Assembly (NCBI RefSeq): GCF_001654985.1
Contig: NZ_LXEU01000015.1
Location: 124,001-188,000 of the forward strand
Source of the DNA: Kluyvera georgiana ATCC 51603
GTDB lineage: Bacteria > Pseudomonadota > Gammaproteobacteria > Enterobacterales > Enterobacteriaceae
DNA: 64,000 nucleotides
Direction: 5' to 3'
The notes beneath the pieces were generated by a model. That model had not been told where the DNA came from and did no database searches. It saw only the letters and a program-made list of their open reading frames with translations. Made by a program: the position numbers and the translations under genes. Below are positions 25,611 to 35,006 of this stretch, in pieces (the stretch's first letter is position 1; the number at the start of each line of letters is the position of its first letter).

Positions 25611-26255
25611 GTGAATAAAATTAGTTCAATAATTATTAATGATGAAGATAAAACAGATGAGCTTAATGAGTTTGTAAGATTCCTACGTATACCGGAGGAG
25701 ATTCTACCTAGATGTAGTCTTTTACTAATTCTCCAGTTGTATCACTTCACTATACTTGAAAGAACTTTAAACCCCGCAAAGGTTGTGGACGAGATTTTAG
25801 GCATGGAAGGTCTCAAGAAATCTATTACAAAAGAGGGTGCTCTATTTAAAAAAGAGCCACTTAAGGGGTTGTGGCATAAGCATTATTTTGCAGATGGTTT
25901 AAATGTAATGAGTATAAATATTCGAAATGCCCTCGATAAATATGGAATTCCTTGGTTTAGCCAAAAGATAAAAGAGGTTAAGGAGTCAGGTGAAGAAAGA
26001 TATGTGAGCCAAGAGGATATAGCTAAAATCGTAGATGAGGTTGTTAGTGGTAATTGGGAGCGAAAAGTTGCTGATGGGGGAATTACAGGTGAATGGCTAA
26101 TTTATGCAAAACACGAAGATAAGCCTTACTATTTATGTATAGCCAAGCATGATAGTGGCGATATAAATATACGTAAACTAATTGACGATTTTTGCTTGGT
26201 TGAATTTCCTTTTTTGAATGATATTCTTTGTCTCCATGAGTCGCAGCGACAATAA
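25611..26255 (+). CDS. Unknown AT-rich cargo protein
   Basis: A 214-residue soluble protein starting at GTG 25611, six bases after GAGGGGG. No family is recognised. The N-terminal half is helical (DEDKTDELNEFVRFLRIPEEILPRCSLLLILQLYHFTILERTLNPAKV); a central basic part (FKKEPLKGLWHKHYF) and a C-terminal mixed part with GEWLIYAKHEDKPYYLCIAKHDSGD follow. GC content is clearly below that of the satellite core and the host, a sign of separate origin. Its place between the last phage-like gene and attR is where P4-like and PICI elements usually carry anti-phage systems, so defence is a reasonable hypothesis only. Confidence 0.75.
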   Translation: MNKISSIIINDEDKTDELNEFVRFLRIPEEILPRCSLLLILQLYHFTILERTLNPAKVVDEILGMEGLKKSITKEGALFKKEPLKGLWHKHYFADGLNVMSINIRNALDKYGIPWFSQKIKEVKESGEERYVSQEDIAKIVDEVVSGNWERKVADGGITGEWLIYAKHEDKPYYLCIAKHDSGDINIRKLIDDFCLVEFPFLNDILCLHESQRQ

Positions 26256-26503
26256 TATCGTAAGATAAAAATCAATTACTAAAACTGGTTAATCGTGCAC
26301 CCGTTGTTGTAGCTCAATTGATCATGAGTTTAACGGGTAGAAAAGATTGCAGATTAGTAATGATTTTCTGCAACGCCAGCCGCCAAAGAAAGGCATCGCC
26401 AGCGTATGAGTGGCGGTGACTCTAAGTGGAAGAAAAAAATACGCTCAAAAGAGAGTAGCCTTTTTGATAGCTGCTAGCCAAGCTAATACCTACTTATACT
26501 CTG

Positions 26504-26529
26504 TTGCGGTATCCTATAGGTATCCTAGA
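26504..26529. repeat. Integrase arm-type repeat, right copy
   Basis: Identical over 26 bp to 15681-15706, with two GGTATCC boxes 11 bp apart, located 43 bases inside attR. Confidence 0.65.
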
Positions 26530-26565
26530 AAAACAAAAGGACTCACGTTGTTATCGTAAGTCCTT
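26530..26565 (-). terminator. Satellite-supplied terminator for tRNA-Ile2
   Basis: On the minus strand AAGGACTTACG pairs with CGTGAGTCCTT (one G-U pair), followed by TTGTTTTT. It ends 9 bases after the tRNA 3' end and so replaces the original terminator at 15480-15504 that the insertion removed. Confidence 0.75.
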
Positions 26566-26571
26566 GTTTTG

Positions 26572-26619
26572 TTTGGTGGCCCCTGTTGGGTTTGAACCAA
26601 CGACCAAGCGATTATGAGT
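26572..26619. repeat. attR of the satellite
   Basis: The 48-bp repeat identical to attL. Here it forms the 3' part of the intact tRNA-Ile2 gene, so the insertion rebuilds the tRNA. Confidence 0.93.
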
Positions 26620-26649
26620 CGCCTGCTCTAACCACTGAGCTAAGGGGCC
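26574..26649 (-). tRNA. ileX: tRNA-Ile2 (CAT anticodon)
   Basis: A 76-base cloverleaf on the minus strand: acceptor GGCCCCT/AGGGGCC, D-arm GCTC...GAGC, anticodon stem GGCGA/TCGCT with loop CTCATAA, T-arm GTTGG-TTCAAAC-CCAAC, and encoded CCA. A CAT anticodon in this sequence is the lysidine-modified isoleucine tRNA reading AUA; it corresponds to E. coli ileX, which also lies next to mug. The 3' 46 bases are contributed by the satellite. Confidence 0.96.
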
Positions 26650-26775
26650 AATTAGCCGACGATTATAATGTAACAACGGCCGCCAATCCAGCGCTAAGCG
26701 CGCACATGCTGTTTTTATAAACAACGCATTTTCAATTCGTTATACTCGTCTCACGATGTATAGGTCGAGGATATT

Positions 26776-27282
26776 ATGGTTAAGGACATTATCGATTCAG
26801 AGCTGCGGGTATTGTTTTGTGGTATTAACCCGGGGCTGTCGTCGTCTTCACTGGGCTATCCTTTTGCCCATCCAGCAAATCGCTTCTGGAAGGTGCTGCA
26901 TCTGGCGGGGTTTACCGATCGCCAGCTGAAGCCGGAAGAGGCGGCGCAGATGCTGACATTTCGCTGCGGCGTGACCAAGCTGGTTGAGCGCCCGACGGTA
27001 CAGGCCACGGAGGTGACGTTGCAGGAGCTGCGTAGCGGCGGCCAGGCGCTGATTGATAAGGTTGAACACTATAAACCTGCCGCGCTGGCGGTACTGGGCA
27101 AGCAAGCCTTTGAGCGCGGTTTAGGGCAGCGCGGGGCGACGTGGGGAAAGCAGACGTACAGGATTGGTGAGACAGAGGTATGGGTGTTACCGAACCCGAG
27201 TGGATTGAGCCGGATTACGTTGGATAAGCTGGTGGAAGCGTATCAGGAGCTGGACGTGGCGCTGAAGGCGCGAGGCCTGTAG
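26776..27282 (+). CDS. mug: G/U mismatch-specific DNA glycosylase
   Basis: A 168-residue protein, the same length as E. coli Mug, which removes uracil and ethenocytosine from mismatches. The active-site motif [24 protein letters not shown] near residue 18 and the late LPNPSGLSR insertion loop are both present. The gene lies just upstream of tRNA-Ile2 in the E. coli order. The stop TAG is the first part of a REP element. Confidence 0.96.
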   Translation: MVKDIIDSELRVLFCGINPGLSSSSLGYPFAHPANRFWKVLHLAGFTDRQLKPEEAAQMLTFRCGVTKLVERPTVQATEVTLQELRSGGQALIDKVEHYKPAALAVLGKQAFERGLGQRGATWGKQTYRIGETEVWVLPNPSGLSRITLDKLVEAYQELDVALKARGL

Positions 27283-27359
27283 GCCGGATAAACATAGCGC
27301 CATCCGGCAGACCCCGTGCAGATTGCCGGATGGCGGCGTAAACGCCTTATCCGGCCTAC
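27279..27359. repeat. REP/BIME pair
   Basis: Two inverted REP-type units (GTAGGCCGGATAA near 27279 and TTATCCGGCCTAC ending at 27359) frame GCCATCCGGCA and its complement TGCCGGATGGC. The first unit overlaps the mug stop codon. Confidence 0.88.
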
Positions 27360-27384
27360 CGTTCCGGCGCGGGGAACAGGCAAA

Positions 27385-27410
27385 AAAAAGCTCCCAAAAG
27401 GGAGCTTTTT
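27385..27410. terminator. Bidirectional terminator between mug and rpoD
   Basis: AAAAAGCTCCC-AAAA-GGGAGCTTTTT serves both converging genes. Confidence 0.93.
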
Positions 27411-27428
27411 ACGTTTTTACCGGGGCGA

Positions 27429-29273
27429 TTAATCGTCCAGGAAGCTACGCAGCACTTCAGAGCGGCTCGGGTGGCGCAGTTTACGCAGCGCCTTCGCTTC
27501 GATCTGACGGATACGTTCGCGGGTCACGTCGAACTGTTTACCCACTTCTTCCAGCGTGTGGTCGGTGTTCATATCGATACCGAAACGCATACGCAGCACT
27601 TTCGCTTCACGGGCGGTCAGGCCAGCCAGAACGTCGTGGGTGGCGGCGCGCAGGCTCTCGGTGGTGGCTGAGTCCAGCGGCAGCTCGAGGGTGGTATCCT
27701 CGATGAAATCACCCAGATGCGAATCTTCATCGTCGCCGATCGGCGTTTCCATGGAGATAGGCTCTTTGGCAATCTTCAGCACTTTACGGATCTTGTCTTC
27801 CGGCATCAGCATGCGTTCAGCCAGCTCTTCCGGCGTCGGCTCGCGGCCCATCTCTTGCAGCATCTGACGGGAAATACGGTTGAGCTTGTTGATGGTCTCA
27901 ATCATATGCACCGGGATACGGATGGTACGCGCCTGGTCGGCGATAGAGCGGGTGATCGCCTGACGGATCCACCAGGTTGCGTAGGTGGAGAACTTGTAAC
28001 CACGACGGTATTCAAACTTATCAACCGCTTTCATCAGACCGATGTTGCCTTCCTGAATCAGATCCAGGAACTGCAGACCACGGTTGGTGTATTTTTTGGC
28101 GATAGAGATAACCAGACGTAAGTTCGCTTCAACCATCTCTTTCTTCGCACGGCGGGCTTTCGCTTCGCCGATGGACATGCGACGGTTGATATCTTTAACC
28201 TGCTCGATGGTCAGGCCGGTTTCTTCTTCAATCTGCTGCAGTTTCTGCAGGCTGCGCTGTACATCTTCTGCCACGTCGTGGAGTTTTTCAGACCATGGCT
28301 TGTTCATCGCGATAGCCGCGTTGAACCAGGTTTCGCTGGTTTCGTTGCCGGTGAACAGGGTGATGAAGTTTTTCTTCGGCATTTTGCACTGTTCTACGCA
28401 CATCTTCATGATGATACGTTCCTGGGTACGCACGCGATCCATCATCACACGCATGCTGTTCACCAGGTAGTCGAACTGTTTCGGTACCAGACGGAACTGT
28501 TTGAATACTTCAGACAGCTTCAGAATCTCTTCCTGAGCGGCAGCGTGGCTACGGCCTTTGGCTTTGATGGTGTCGCGAGTGACTTCGTACTGTGTACGCA
28601 GTTCGGCGAACTTCTCACGCGCCAGCTCTGGGTCGATGCTGTTGTCATCGTCGCTGCTGTCGTCGCTATCGTCGTCTTCGTCTTCATCGTCGTCATCCAT
28701 CTCTTCCTGAGACAGTTCGGAACCAACGTGCGTGGCGGTTGGCGCCATATCTTCTTCGGCGTTTGGATCGACGAAACCGGTGATCAGGTCGGACAGACGG
28801 GCTTCTTCCGCTTCAACGCGATCGTATTGTTCCAGCAGATAGGTGATGGCTTCCGGGTATTCGGCAACGGAGCACTGTACCTGGTTAATCCCGTCTTCAA
28901 TACGTTTGGCGATGTCGATTTCGCCTTCGCGGGTCAGCAGTTCTACGGTACCCATTTCGCGCATGTACATGCGCACCGGGTCGGTTGTACGCCCGATTTC
29001 AGATTCCACGCTGGACAGAACCTGTGCAGCCGCTTCTTCTGCGTCTTCATCAGTGTTGTTGGAGGTTTCAGCCAGCAACAGATCATCGGCATCCGGTGCT
29101 TCTTCCATCACCTGAATACCCATGTCGTTGATCATTTGGATGATGTCTTCGATCTGATCTGAATCGACGATATCTTCCGGCAGATGGTCATTGACCTCGG
29201 CATAGGTCAGATAGCCTTGCTCCTTACCACGTTGGACAAGAAGCTTGAGCTGTGACTGCGGGTTTTGCTCCAT
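27429..29273 (-). CDS. rpoD: Primary sigma factor sigma70
   Basis: A 614-residue housekeeping sigma factor. Region 1.1 is at the N-terminus ([32 protein letters not shown]), followed by region 1.2 ([12 protein letters not shown]), the acidic non-conserved stretch ([18 protein letters not shown], about residues 192-210), region 2 with the -10 recognition helix ([17 protein letters not shown]), region 3, and region 4 with the -35 recognition helix ([18 protein letters not shown]). It is the last gene of rpsU-dnaG-rpoD. In E. coli a heat-shock promoter for rpoD lies inside dnaG. Confidence 0.98.
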   Translation of the reverse strand: MEQNPQSQLKLLVQRGKEQGYLTYAEVNDHLPEDIVDSDQIEDIIQMINDMGIQVMEEAPDADDLLLAETSNNTDEDAEEAAAQVLSSVESEIGRTTDPVRMYMREMGTVELLTREGEIDIAKRIEDGINQVQCSVAEYPEAITYLLEQYDRVEAEEARLSDLITGFVDPNAEEDMAPTATHVGSELSQEEMDDDDEDEDDDSDDSSDDDNSIDPELAREKFAELRTQYEVTRDTIKAKGRSHAAAQEEILKLSEVFKQFRLVPKQFDYLVNSMRVMMDRVRTQERIIMKMCVEQCKMPKKNFITLFTGNETSETWFNAAIAMNKPWSEKLHDVAEDVQRSLQKLQQIEEETGLTIEQVKDINRRMSIGEAKARRAKKEMVEANLRLVISIAKKYTNRGLQFLDLIQEGNIGLMKAVDKFEYRRGYKFSTYATWWIRQAITRSIADQARTIRIPVHMIETINKLNRISRQMLQEMGREPTPEELAERMLMPEDKIRKVLKIAKEPISMETPIGDDEDSHLGDFIEDTTLELPLDSATTESLRAATHDVLAGLTAREAKVLRMRFGIDMNTDHTLEEVGKQFDVTRERIRQIEAKALRKLRHPSRSEVLRSFLDD

Positions 29274-29426
29274 AAGACGGTATCCACACTTAATTCATTT
29301 GATTGGTGTCGGTCGGCGAACGAACCGCCGACATTTAAAGCGAGGGCGTACTTATATTAGTGCCGCTGCGCCTCGGGCGGCTGTCGGGGGCTTCCCGATA
29401 GGTATTCGGCAGTTAAGCCGTTAAAT

Positions 29427-31169
29427 TCATTTTTTTTCCAGGGCCTGTCTGATTTCCCAGAATTCCCTGCGCTCTTCACTGCTCAAACCGTGCGTGCGAT
29501 CGCGAGCTATCAACTCTTCCTGTCGCTGTTCAAGCATTGAATCAAAAATTCGGTTTAGCGTGTCGGTGAACATTTTTTCAACATTCTCATCCTTTATATC
29601 GTTCCAGGTTGAGAGTTTTTCAAGTGTTGAGTATTCACTTGCCCCGCGATAATTCTCTAACAGCTGGCCCGTTGTCAGGCCCGGTTGGGCAACACACAGG
29701 TTGACCAGTTCAGTGAACAGGTTGAGCCCGGGTAGCTTCGCCTGAGCCAGCCCATGCATAGGAGGTACGAGTGGCGCCAGATTTGGGTTTTGCACCAGTA
29801 GTCCTATCAGTATACGCATAGGCGTCTGTTTTATCTGCTGAGGCGGGCGTACTACGCCACTTTCTGCCTGTTTTGGCATTAAACGATCAAGCGCCGCATC
29901 GTCAAAGATGCCCAGCTTCAGCCCCAGCGTCTGGCGCAGTTGAATACGGTGCGCGTCGCCAGGCACCTGGTTTATCAGCGGCAGCGCCAGCGCGGCGAGC
30001 TGCGTACTGCCGTCTGGCGAACTTAAATCAACCTGCGGTAAGAGACTGTTAAATAAGAAGGCGGAGAGCGGTTGTGCGTGCTCCATCCGTGCTTCAAAGG
30101 CCTCTTTACCCTCTTTACGTACCAGCGTGTCCGGGTCTTCACCGTCGGGCAGGAACATAAAGCGTAGCTGACGACCGTCGGTCATGTATGGCATTGCGGT
30201 TTCCAGCGCACGCCATGCCGCGTCGCGGCCCGCGCGGTCGCCGTCGTAACAGCAAATCACGTTGTTTGTCGCACGGAATAACATATGGATGTGATCCGCC
30301 GTGGTCGACGTACCCAGCGAGGCAACGGCGTAGTGAATACCGTATTGCGCCAGCGCGACAACATCCATATACCCTTCGACAACCAGCAGACGCGGTGGTT
30401 CAGCGTTGTGCTGCTGGGCTTCATAAAGGCCATACAGCTGGCGACCTTTATGGAAAATATCGGTTTCCGGGGAGTTGAGGTATTTTGGCGTATCGTTACC
30501 GAGTACGCGGCCACCAAAACCAATCACCCGGCCTCGTTTATCGCGAATCGGGAACATCACGCGATTGCGGAAACGGTCGTAGGTTCTTCCCTGGTCATTA
30601 TTGACCAGCATTCCGGCATCGAGCAGCAGCTTCCTGTTGTCGACATTTCCACCGAAACGTTTTAAGGCGTTATCCCAGCCCGGCGGCGCAAAACCAATAG
30701 CAAACTGCTGGACAATCTCGGCACTCAGGCCGCGTTGCTCCAGATACTGGCGTGCTGGCTCGGCGATGGGTTGGGTGAAGGATTGCTGATAAAAATCATT
30801 TAACCCTTCCATTAGCTGATAGAGATTCTGACGCTGGTGACGCTCTATCTGGCTAAGACCTGTTCCGGCTTCGTACGGCACTTCAAGGTTGTGCATGGCC
30901 GCCAGTTCTTCAACGGTTTCAACGAACTCGAGCTTGTCGTAGTTCATCAAAAAGTCGATGGCATTGCCGTGCGCGCCGCAGCCGAAGCAGTGGTAAAACT
31001 GCTTATCACCGTTCACGGTGAAAGAGGGGGTTTTCTCGTTATGGAACGGACAGCACGCATGGTAATTTTTGCCCTGCTTTTTCAGCTTCACCCGCGCATC
31101 GATCAGATCGATGATGTCGGTGCGTGCCAGCAGATCATTAATAAATACGCGTGGGATTCGTCCAGCCAT
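29427..31169 (-). CDS. dnaG: DNA primase
   Basis: A 580-residue primase that makes RNA primers at the fork. The CHC2 zinc finger (CPFHNEKTPSFTVNGDKQFY then CFGC, residues about 40-64), the RNA polymerase domain with the TOPRIM motifs VVEGYMDVVAL and CCYDGDRAG, and the C-terminal DnaB-binding helices are all present. It is the middle gene of the macromolecular synthesis operon, 153 bases upstream of rpoD, a gap that in E. coli holds an RNase processing site. Confidence 0.98.
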   Translation of the reverse strand: MAGRIPRVFINDLLARTDIIDLIDARVKLKKQGKNYHACCPFHNEKTPSFTVNGDKQFYHCFGCGAHGNAIDFLMNYDKLEFVETVEELAAMHNLEVPYEAGTGLSQIERHQRQNLYQLMEGLNDFYQQSFTQPIAEPARQYLEQRGLSAEIVQQFAIGFAPPGWDNALKRFGGNVDNRKLLLDAGMLVNNDQGRTYDRFRNRVMFPIRDKRGRVIGFGGRVLGNDTPKYLNSPETDIFHKGRQLYGLYEAQQHNAEPPRLLVVEGYMDVVALAQYGIHYAVASLGTSTTADHIHMLFRATNNVICCYDGDRAGRDAAWRALETAMPYMTDGRQLRFMFLPDGEDPDTLVRKEGKEAFEARMEHAQPLSAFLFNSLLPQVDLSSPDGSTQLAALALPLINQVPGDAHRIQLRQTLGLKLGIFDDAALDRLMPKQAESGVVRPPQQIKQTPMRILIGLLVQNPNLAPLVPPMHGLAQAKLPGLNLFTELVNLCVAQPGLTTGQLLENYRGASEYSTLEKLSTWNDIKDENVEKMFTDTLNRIFDSMLEQRQEELIARDRTHGLSSEERREFWEIRQALEKK

Positions 31170-31474
31170 AGGCCCCGTTTATTTACACTTCATCCTTCAA
31201 ACTGTCTCTGCGTTGGCCGCGTTCGTTCACCCCTGTCACTGACTTATGTCAGCTCCGGGGACTCACTCACTTGCCGCGTTACTCGGCTTGCAGCCTCGCC
31301 CCTTCGGGGCCAGCGCTAGCGCTGTTCAAAACGCCAACGCGTTTTGTGATACAGCATGAATGATTTTGTGTAAATGCTGATTTATAAACGAAAACAAGCC
31401 GCGCATTCCTTTCGGAAGCACGGCCTTGCAACTACAACTCGGTCTGTAACCTGAGAGCCGATGCCCTCAAGAGA
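31170..31474. other. rpsU-dnaG intergenic region with repeat and attenuator
   Basis: A 305-bp gap. At about 31200-31330 lies GC-rich sequence full of small palindromes (GACTTATGTC, GGCCAGCGCTAGCGC), of a kind dispersed between enterobacterial genes; it ends shortly before dnaG. The rest holds the internal terminator at 31391-31428. Confidence 0.45.
31391..31428 (-). terminator. Internal terminator between rpsU and dnaG
   Basis: On the minus strand CAAGGCCGTGCTTCC-GAAA-GGAATGCGCGGCTTG then TTTTC forms a long imperfect hairpin. It equals the partial terminator T1 known to give excess rpsU over dnaG in E. coli. Confidence 0.85.
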
Positions 31475-31729
<255 letters not shown>

Positions 31730-31925
31730 TCAACGCCAGCTTATTTCAAAATGGTGCGGAATTTTACTGCAATTGCTGTTGCTTTGTAAAGCGCCGACGC
31801 GTTTTTGAACGGGACTTTTTAAGGGTGAGGAGTATACACGAGGCTGCCTGCTGGGGCGAACAATGTTTTACAAGCCGGGACAGAAAACCTACACTGCGCG
31901 GTATTGAAACGAGGTAAATCTAGCC

Positions 31926-32939
31926 ATGCGTGTACTGGGTATTGAAACATCCTGCGATGAAACCGGCATCGCAATTTATGACGACGAAAAAGGTCTGTTA
32001 GCCAACCAGTTGTATAGTCAGGTGAAATTACACGCTGACTACGGCGGTGTGGTGCCTGAGCTGGCGTCGCGTGACCACGTGCGTAAAACGGTTCCCCTGA
32101 TTCAGGCGGCCTTACAAGAAGCGAACCTGACGGCCAAAGATATCGACGCGGTGGCCTACACCGCCGGTCCAGGTCTGGTTGGCGCGCTGCTGGTCGGCGC
32201 AACCGTAGGACGCTCGCTGGCGTTTGCCTGGAATGTGCCGGCTATTCCGGTCCACCATATGGAAGGCCATCTGCTGGCGCCGATGCTGGAAGATAATCCG
32301 CCGGAATATCCGTTTGTGGCGCTGCTGGTATCCGGCGGCCATACGCAGCTGATTAGCGTCACCGGCATCGGTGAGTACACCCTGCTGGGCGAGTCAATTG
32401 ACGATGCGGCGGGGGAAGCTTTTGATAAAACCGCCAAGCTGCTCGGTCTGGATTATCCCGGCGGCCCAATGCTGTCGAAGCTGGCTTCGCAGGGCACGGA
32501 AGGGCGCTTTGTGTTCCCGCGTCCGATGACCGATCGTCCGGGGCTGGATTTTAGCTTCTCCGGCCTGAAAACCTTTGCGGCGAATACTATCCGCAATAAC
32601 GGCGATGATGATCAAACGCGTGCCGATATCGCCCGCGCCTTTGAAGATGCGGTGGTGGATACGCTGATGATCAAGTGCAAACGCGCGCTGGATCAAACCG
32701 GCTTTAAGCGTCTGGTGATGGCGGGCGGCGTAAGCGCTAACCGTACGCTGCGCGCGAAGCTGGCGACGATGATGCAAAAACGCGGCGGCGAAGTGTTCTA
32801 CGCGCGTCCGGAGTTCTGCACCGATAACGGCGCGATGATTGCCTATGCGGGCATGGTGCGTCTGAAAACGGGCGTCAATGAATCGCTGGGCGTGACCGTG
32901 CGTCCACGCTGGCCGCTGGCGGAGCTGCCTGCCGCCTGA
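31926..32939 (+). CDS. tsaD: tRNA threonylcarbamoyladenosine synthase subunit TsaD
   Basis: A 337-residue ASKHA-fold ATPase that transfers threonylcarbamoyl to A37 of ANN-decoding tRNAs with TsaB and TsaE. The N-terminal [13 protein letters not shown], metal-binding HHMEGH (about residues 110-115), SGGHTQLI, and [14 protein letters not shown] near the C-terminus are visible. Length as in E. coli YgjD. Ends at a strong terminator. Confidence 0.97.
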   Translation: MRVLGIETSCDETGIAIYDDEKGLLANQLYSQVKLHADYGGVVPELASRDHVRKTVPLIQAALQEANLTAKDIDAVAYTAGPGLVGALLVGATVGRSLAFAWNVPAIPVHHMEGHLLAPMLEDNPPEYPFVALLVSGGHTQLISVTGIGEYTLLGESIDDAAGEAFDKTAKLLGLDYPGGPMLSKLASQGTEGRFVFPRPMTDRPGLDFSFSGLKTFAANTIRNNGDDDQTRADIARAFEDAVVDTLMIKCKRALDQTGFKRLVMAGGVSANRTLRAKLATMMQKRGGEVFYARPEFCTDNGAMIAYAGMVRLKTGVNESLGVTVRPRWPLAELPAA

Positions 32940-32961
32940 TTCTCTGGCCGAGGCTCGTGAT

Positions 32962-32989
32962 AAAAAGCCCTCCTGAAGAGGGCTTTTTT
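32962..32989. terminator. Bidirectional terminator between tsaD and plsY
   Basis: AAAAAGCCCTC, short loop, GAGGGCTTTTTT. It separates two convergent genes. Confidence 0.92.
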
Positions 32990-32996
32990 GTGCGTG

Positions 32997-33614
32997 TTAT
33001 TCGGCGTCTTTGCGTTTGCGCTTTTTCAGGCGCGTCCAGATTTTCGTCTCCTGCCGTCGCCATAAACGCTGAATGTTGTCATGATGACGCAGCAGAATGA
33101 GGCACGACAGCATCGATACCGGGAAGGTGTACTGGGGCTTGAACCACCAGACGTAGAACGGCGCGACCAGCGCGCTGACGATGGCGCCCAGCGACGAATA
33201 GCCGCTCAGTAGAATCGTCAGAAGCCAGGTTCCGGCCATCACGCCGGTCAGATCCCAGCCGATAGGGGCAATTGCGCCGAACGCGGTCGCCACGCCTTTT
33301 CCTCCCTGAAAATGGAAGAAAACCGGCCAGATATGGCCCAGACAGGCGGCGATCGCGACCAGCCCAAGCCAGAAGGGGGTAAAGCCAAGGGCATAAGCAC
33401 CCCAGACGGGCAGCATCCCTTTCAGGATGTCGAAAACCAGGACGGCTACGGCAGCACCCTTGCCGCCGATGCGTAAGACATTCGTAGCGCCGGGGTTACC
33501 GGAACCACTGGTGCGAGGGTCAGGCAACCCCGCGATGCGGCAGACCAGAATGGCGCTGGAAATTGAGCCGCAAAGGTAGGCAAGGAGGATCATTCCAGGC
33601 TCGATTGCACTCAT
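32997..33614 (-). CDS. plsY: Acyl-phosphate glycerol-3-phosphate acyltransferase
   Basis: A 205-residue inner-membrane enzyme that makes lysophosphatidic acid from acyl-phosphate. Five hydrophobic helices and the conserved loops [18 protein letters not shown] and [12 protein letters not shown] (phosphate and acyl-phosphate binding) are visible. The length equals E. coli YgiH. Divergent from folB with 107 bases between. Confidence 0.95.
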   Translation of the reverse strand: MSAIEPGMILLAYLCGSISSAILVCRIAGLPDPRTSGSGNPGATNVLRIGGKGAAVAVLVFDILKGMLPVWGAYALGFTPFWLGLVAIAACLGHIWPVFFHFQGGKGVATAFGAIAPIGWDLTGVMAGTWLLTILLSGYSSLGAIVSALVAPFYVWWFKPQYTFPVSMLSCLILLRHHDNIQRLWRRQETKIWTRLKKRKRKDAE

Positions 33615-33721
33615 AACGCTGTTCCATTTTGAAAATGTCGAAGTATTCTCTGCATCTGTGGATAATACGCATAATTCGCCGGAAGTGGTATCCGGTTTAG
33701 CCTAAAACCAAGCAGGTCGTG

Positions 33722-34081
33722 ATGGATATTGTATTTATAGAGCAACTTTCGGTAATCACCACTATCGGTGTTTATGACTGGGAACAAACCATTGAGCAGA
33801 AGCTGGTGTTCGATATCGAATTAGGCTGGGACAACCGTAAAGCCGCCGCCAGCGACAACGTCGAGGACTGCCTGAGCTATGCGGATATCAGTGAAGCGGT
33901 GGTGGAGCACGTTGAAGGTAGCCGTTTCGCGCTGGTAGAGCGCGTCGCGGAAGAGATTGCCGACCTGCTGATGTCACGCTTTCACTCACCGTGGGTACGC
34001 ATTAAGGTGAGTAAGCCGGGTGCCGTGGCGCGTGCCGCCAACGTGGGCGTGATCATTCAGCGTGGCCATAATCCTAATTAA
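33722..34081 (+). CDS. folB: Dihydroneopterin aldolase
   Basis: A 119-residue enzyme that converts dihydroneopterin to 6-hydroxymethyldihydropterin in folate synthesis. It begins MDIVFIEQLSVITTIGVYDWEQ; the catalytic-type Glu22 and Lys98 (VRIKVSKPGAV) are in place. The start was chosen at ATG 33722 by comparison with E. coli; a GTG three bases upstream is possible. Confidence 0.96.
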   Translation: MDIVFIEQLSVITTIGVYDWEQTIEQKLVFDIELGWDNRKAAASDNVEDCLSYADISEAVVEHVEGSRFALVERVAEEIADLLMSRFHSPWVRIKVSKPGAVARAANVGVIIQRGHNPN

Positions 34082-34174
34082 ACTCATTATTCGTCATATA
34101 ACTTAAACCAAAATGATTTATACCGGTCTTAGTGCCGGGTTTATTTTATTGTTTACTTTTTAAGGGTTTATTTA

Positions 34175-34996
34175 ATGAACGATATGCACTCGCTGCTGGT
34201 GGCGGCTATTCTGGGTGTGGTCGAGGGATTGACTGAGTTTCTGCCCGTCTCCAGCACAGGCCACATGATTATCGTCGGCCATCTGCTGGGCTTTGAAGGT
34301 GATACGGCGAAGACGTTTGAGGTGGTGATCCAACTGGGTTCGATCCTCGCGGTGGTAGTGATGTTCTGGCGTCGGCTGTTTGGCCTGATTGGCATTCACT
34401 TTGGCCGTCCTCCGGTACACGAAGGCGAAGGCTCGGGTCGTTTGTCGCTCATTCATATTCTGCTCGGGATGATCCCGGCGGTGGTGCTGGGGCTGGTGTT
34501 CCACGACGCCATCAAATCGTTATTTAACCCGATTAACGTGATGTATGCGCTGGTGGTCGGCGGTATCCTGCTGATTGCCGCGGAATGCCTGAAGCCGAAG
34601 GTGCCGCGCGCGGTTGGCGTGGATGATATGACGTATCGTCAGGCGTTTATGATTGGCTGCTTCCAGTGTCTGGCGCTGTGGCCGGGCTTCTCCCGCTCGG
34701 GGGCGACCATTTCCGGCGGTATGCTGGTCGGCGTGAGCCGCTATGCGGCGTCGGAGTTCTCTTTCCTGCTGGCGGTGCCGATGATGATGGGCGCGACGGT
34801 GCTGGATCTCTACAAGAGCTGGCACTTCCTGACCGTCGGGGATATCCCGATGTTTGCCGTCGGGTTTGTGATGGCCTTCCTGGTGGCGCTGGTGGCCATC
34901 AAAACCTTCCTGCAGCTGATTAAGCGTATTTCGTTTATTCCGTTCGCTATCTACCGCTTCATCGTCGCAGCTGCGGTCTACGTGGTCTTCTTCTGA
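34175..34996 (+). CDS. uppP: Undecaprenyl-diphosphatase
   Basis: A 273-residue membrane enzyme (BacA) that recycles undecaprenyl pyrophosphate to the monophosphate carrier; extra copies give bacitracin resistance. The two catalytic segments are visible: [20 protein letters not shown] near the N-terminus and [16 protein letters not shown] in the second half. About eight hydrophobic helices. Collinear with E. coli BacA to the final VVFF. Confidence 0.97.
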   Translation: MNDMHSLLVAAILGVVEGLTEFLPVSSTGHMIIVGHLLGFEGDTAKTFEVVIQLGSILAVVVMFWRRLFGLIGIHFGRPPVHEGEGSGRLSLIHILLGMIPAVVLGLVFHDAIKSLFNPINVMYALVVGGILLIAAECLKPKVPRAVGVDDMTYRQAFMIGCFQCLALWPGFSRSGATISGGMLVGVSRYAASEFSFLLAVPMMMGATVLDLYKSWHFLTVGDIPMFAVGFVMAFLVALVAIKTFLQLIKRISFIPFAIYRFIVAAAVYVVFF

Positions 34997-35006
34997 TGCT
35001 GTGCCC

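Larger units (their letters stand above)
15530..26619. mobile_element. Integrated cos-type phage satellite (P4/PICI-like), tRNA-Ile2 site
   Basis: An element of 11,042 bp (repeat to repeat) bounded by identical 48-bp direct repeats covering the 3' part of tRNA-Ile2. It holds a P4-type integrase, AlpA-like proteins, an Ash-like gene, DUF4222, a P4-type primase/helicase, iteron-like repeats, lambda gpE-, gpD- and gpI-like genes, a lambda-type cos site and unknown cargo. No terminase, portal, protease, lysis or tail-shaft genes are present, so it cannot form particles alone. The size is close to that of P4 (about 11.6 kb). The mixture of P4-type replication with lambda-type capsid and packaging DNA points to a satellite of a lambda-like helper. 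Confidence 0.88.

Noticed and set aside
15530-26619. Remnant of a full lambda-like prophage
   Set aside because: Replication, regulatory and integration genes are P4/PICI type, boundaries are intact, and the lambda-like genes are limited to E, D, cos and I in an order not found in lambda.
28278-29162. 294-codon open frame on the plus strand inside rpoD
   Set aside because: A shadow of rpoD codon usage; low-complexity Val/His/Phe-rich product and no ribosome site.
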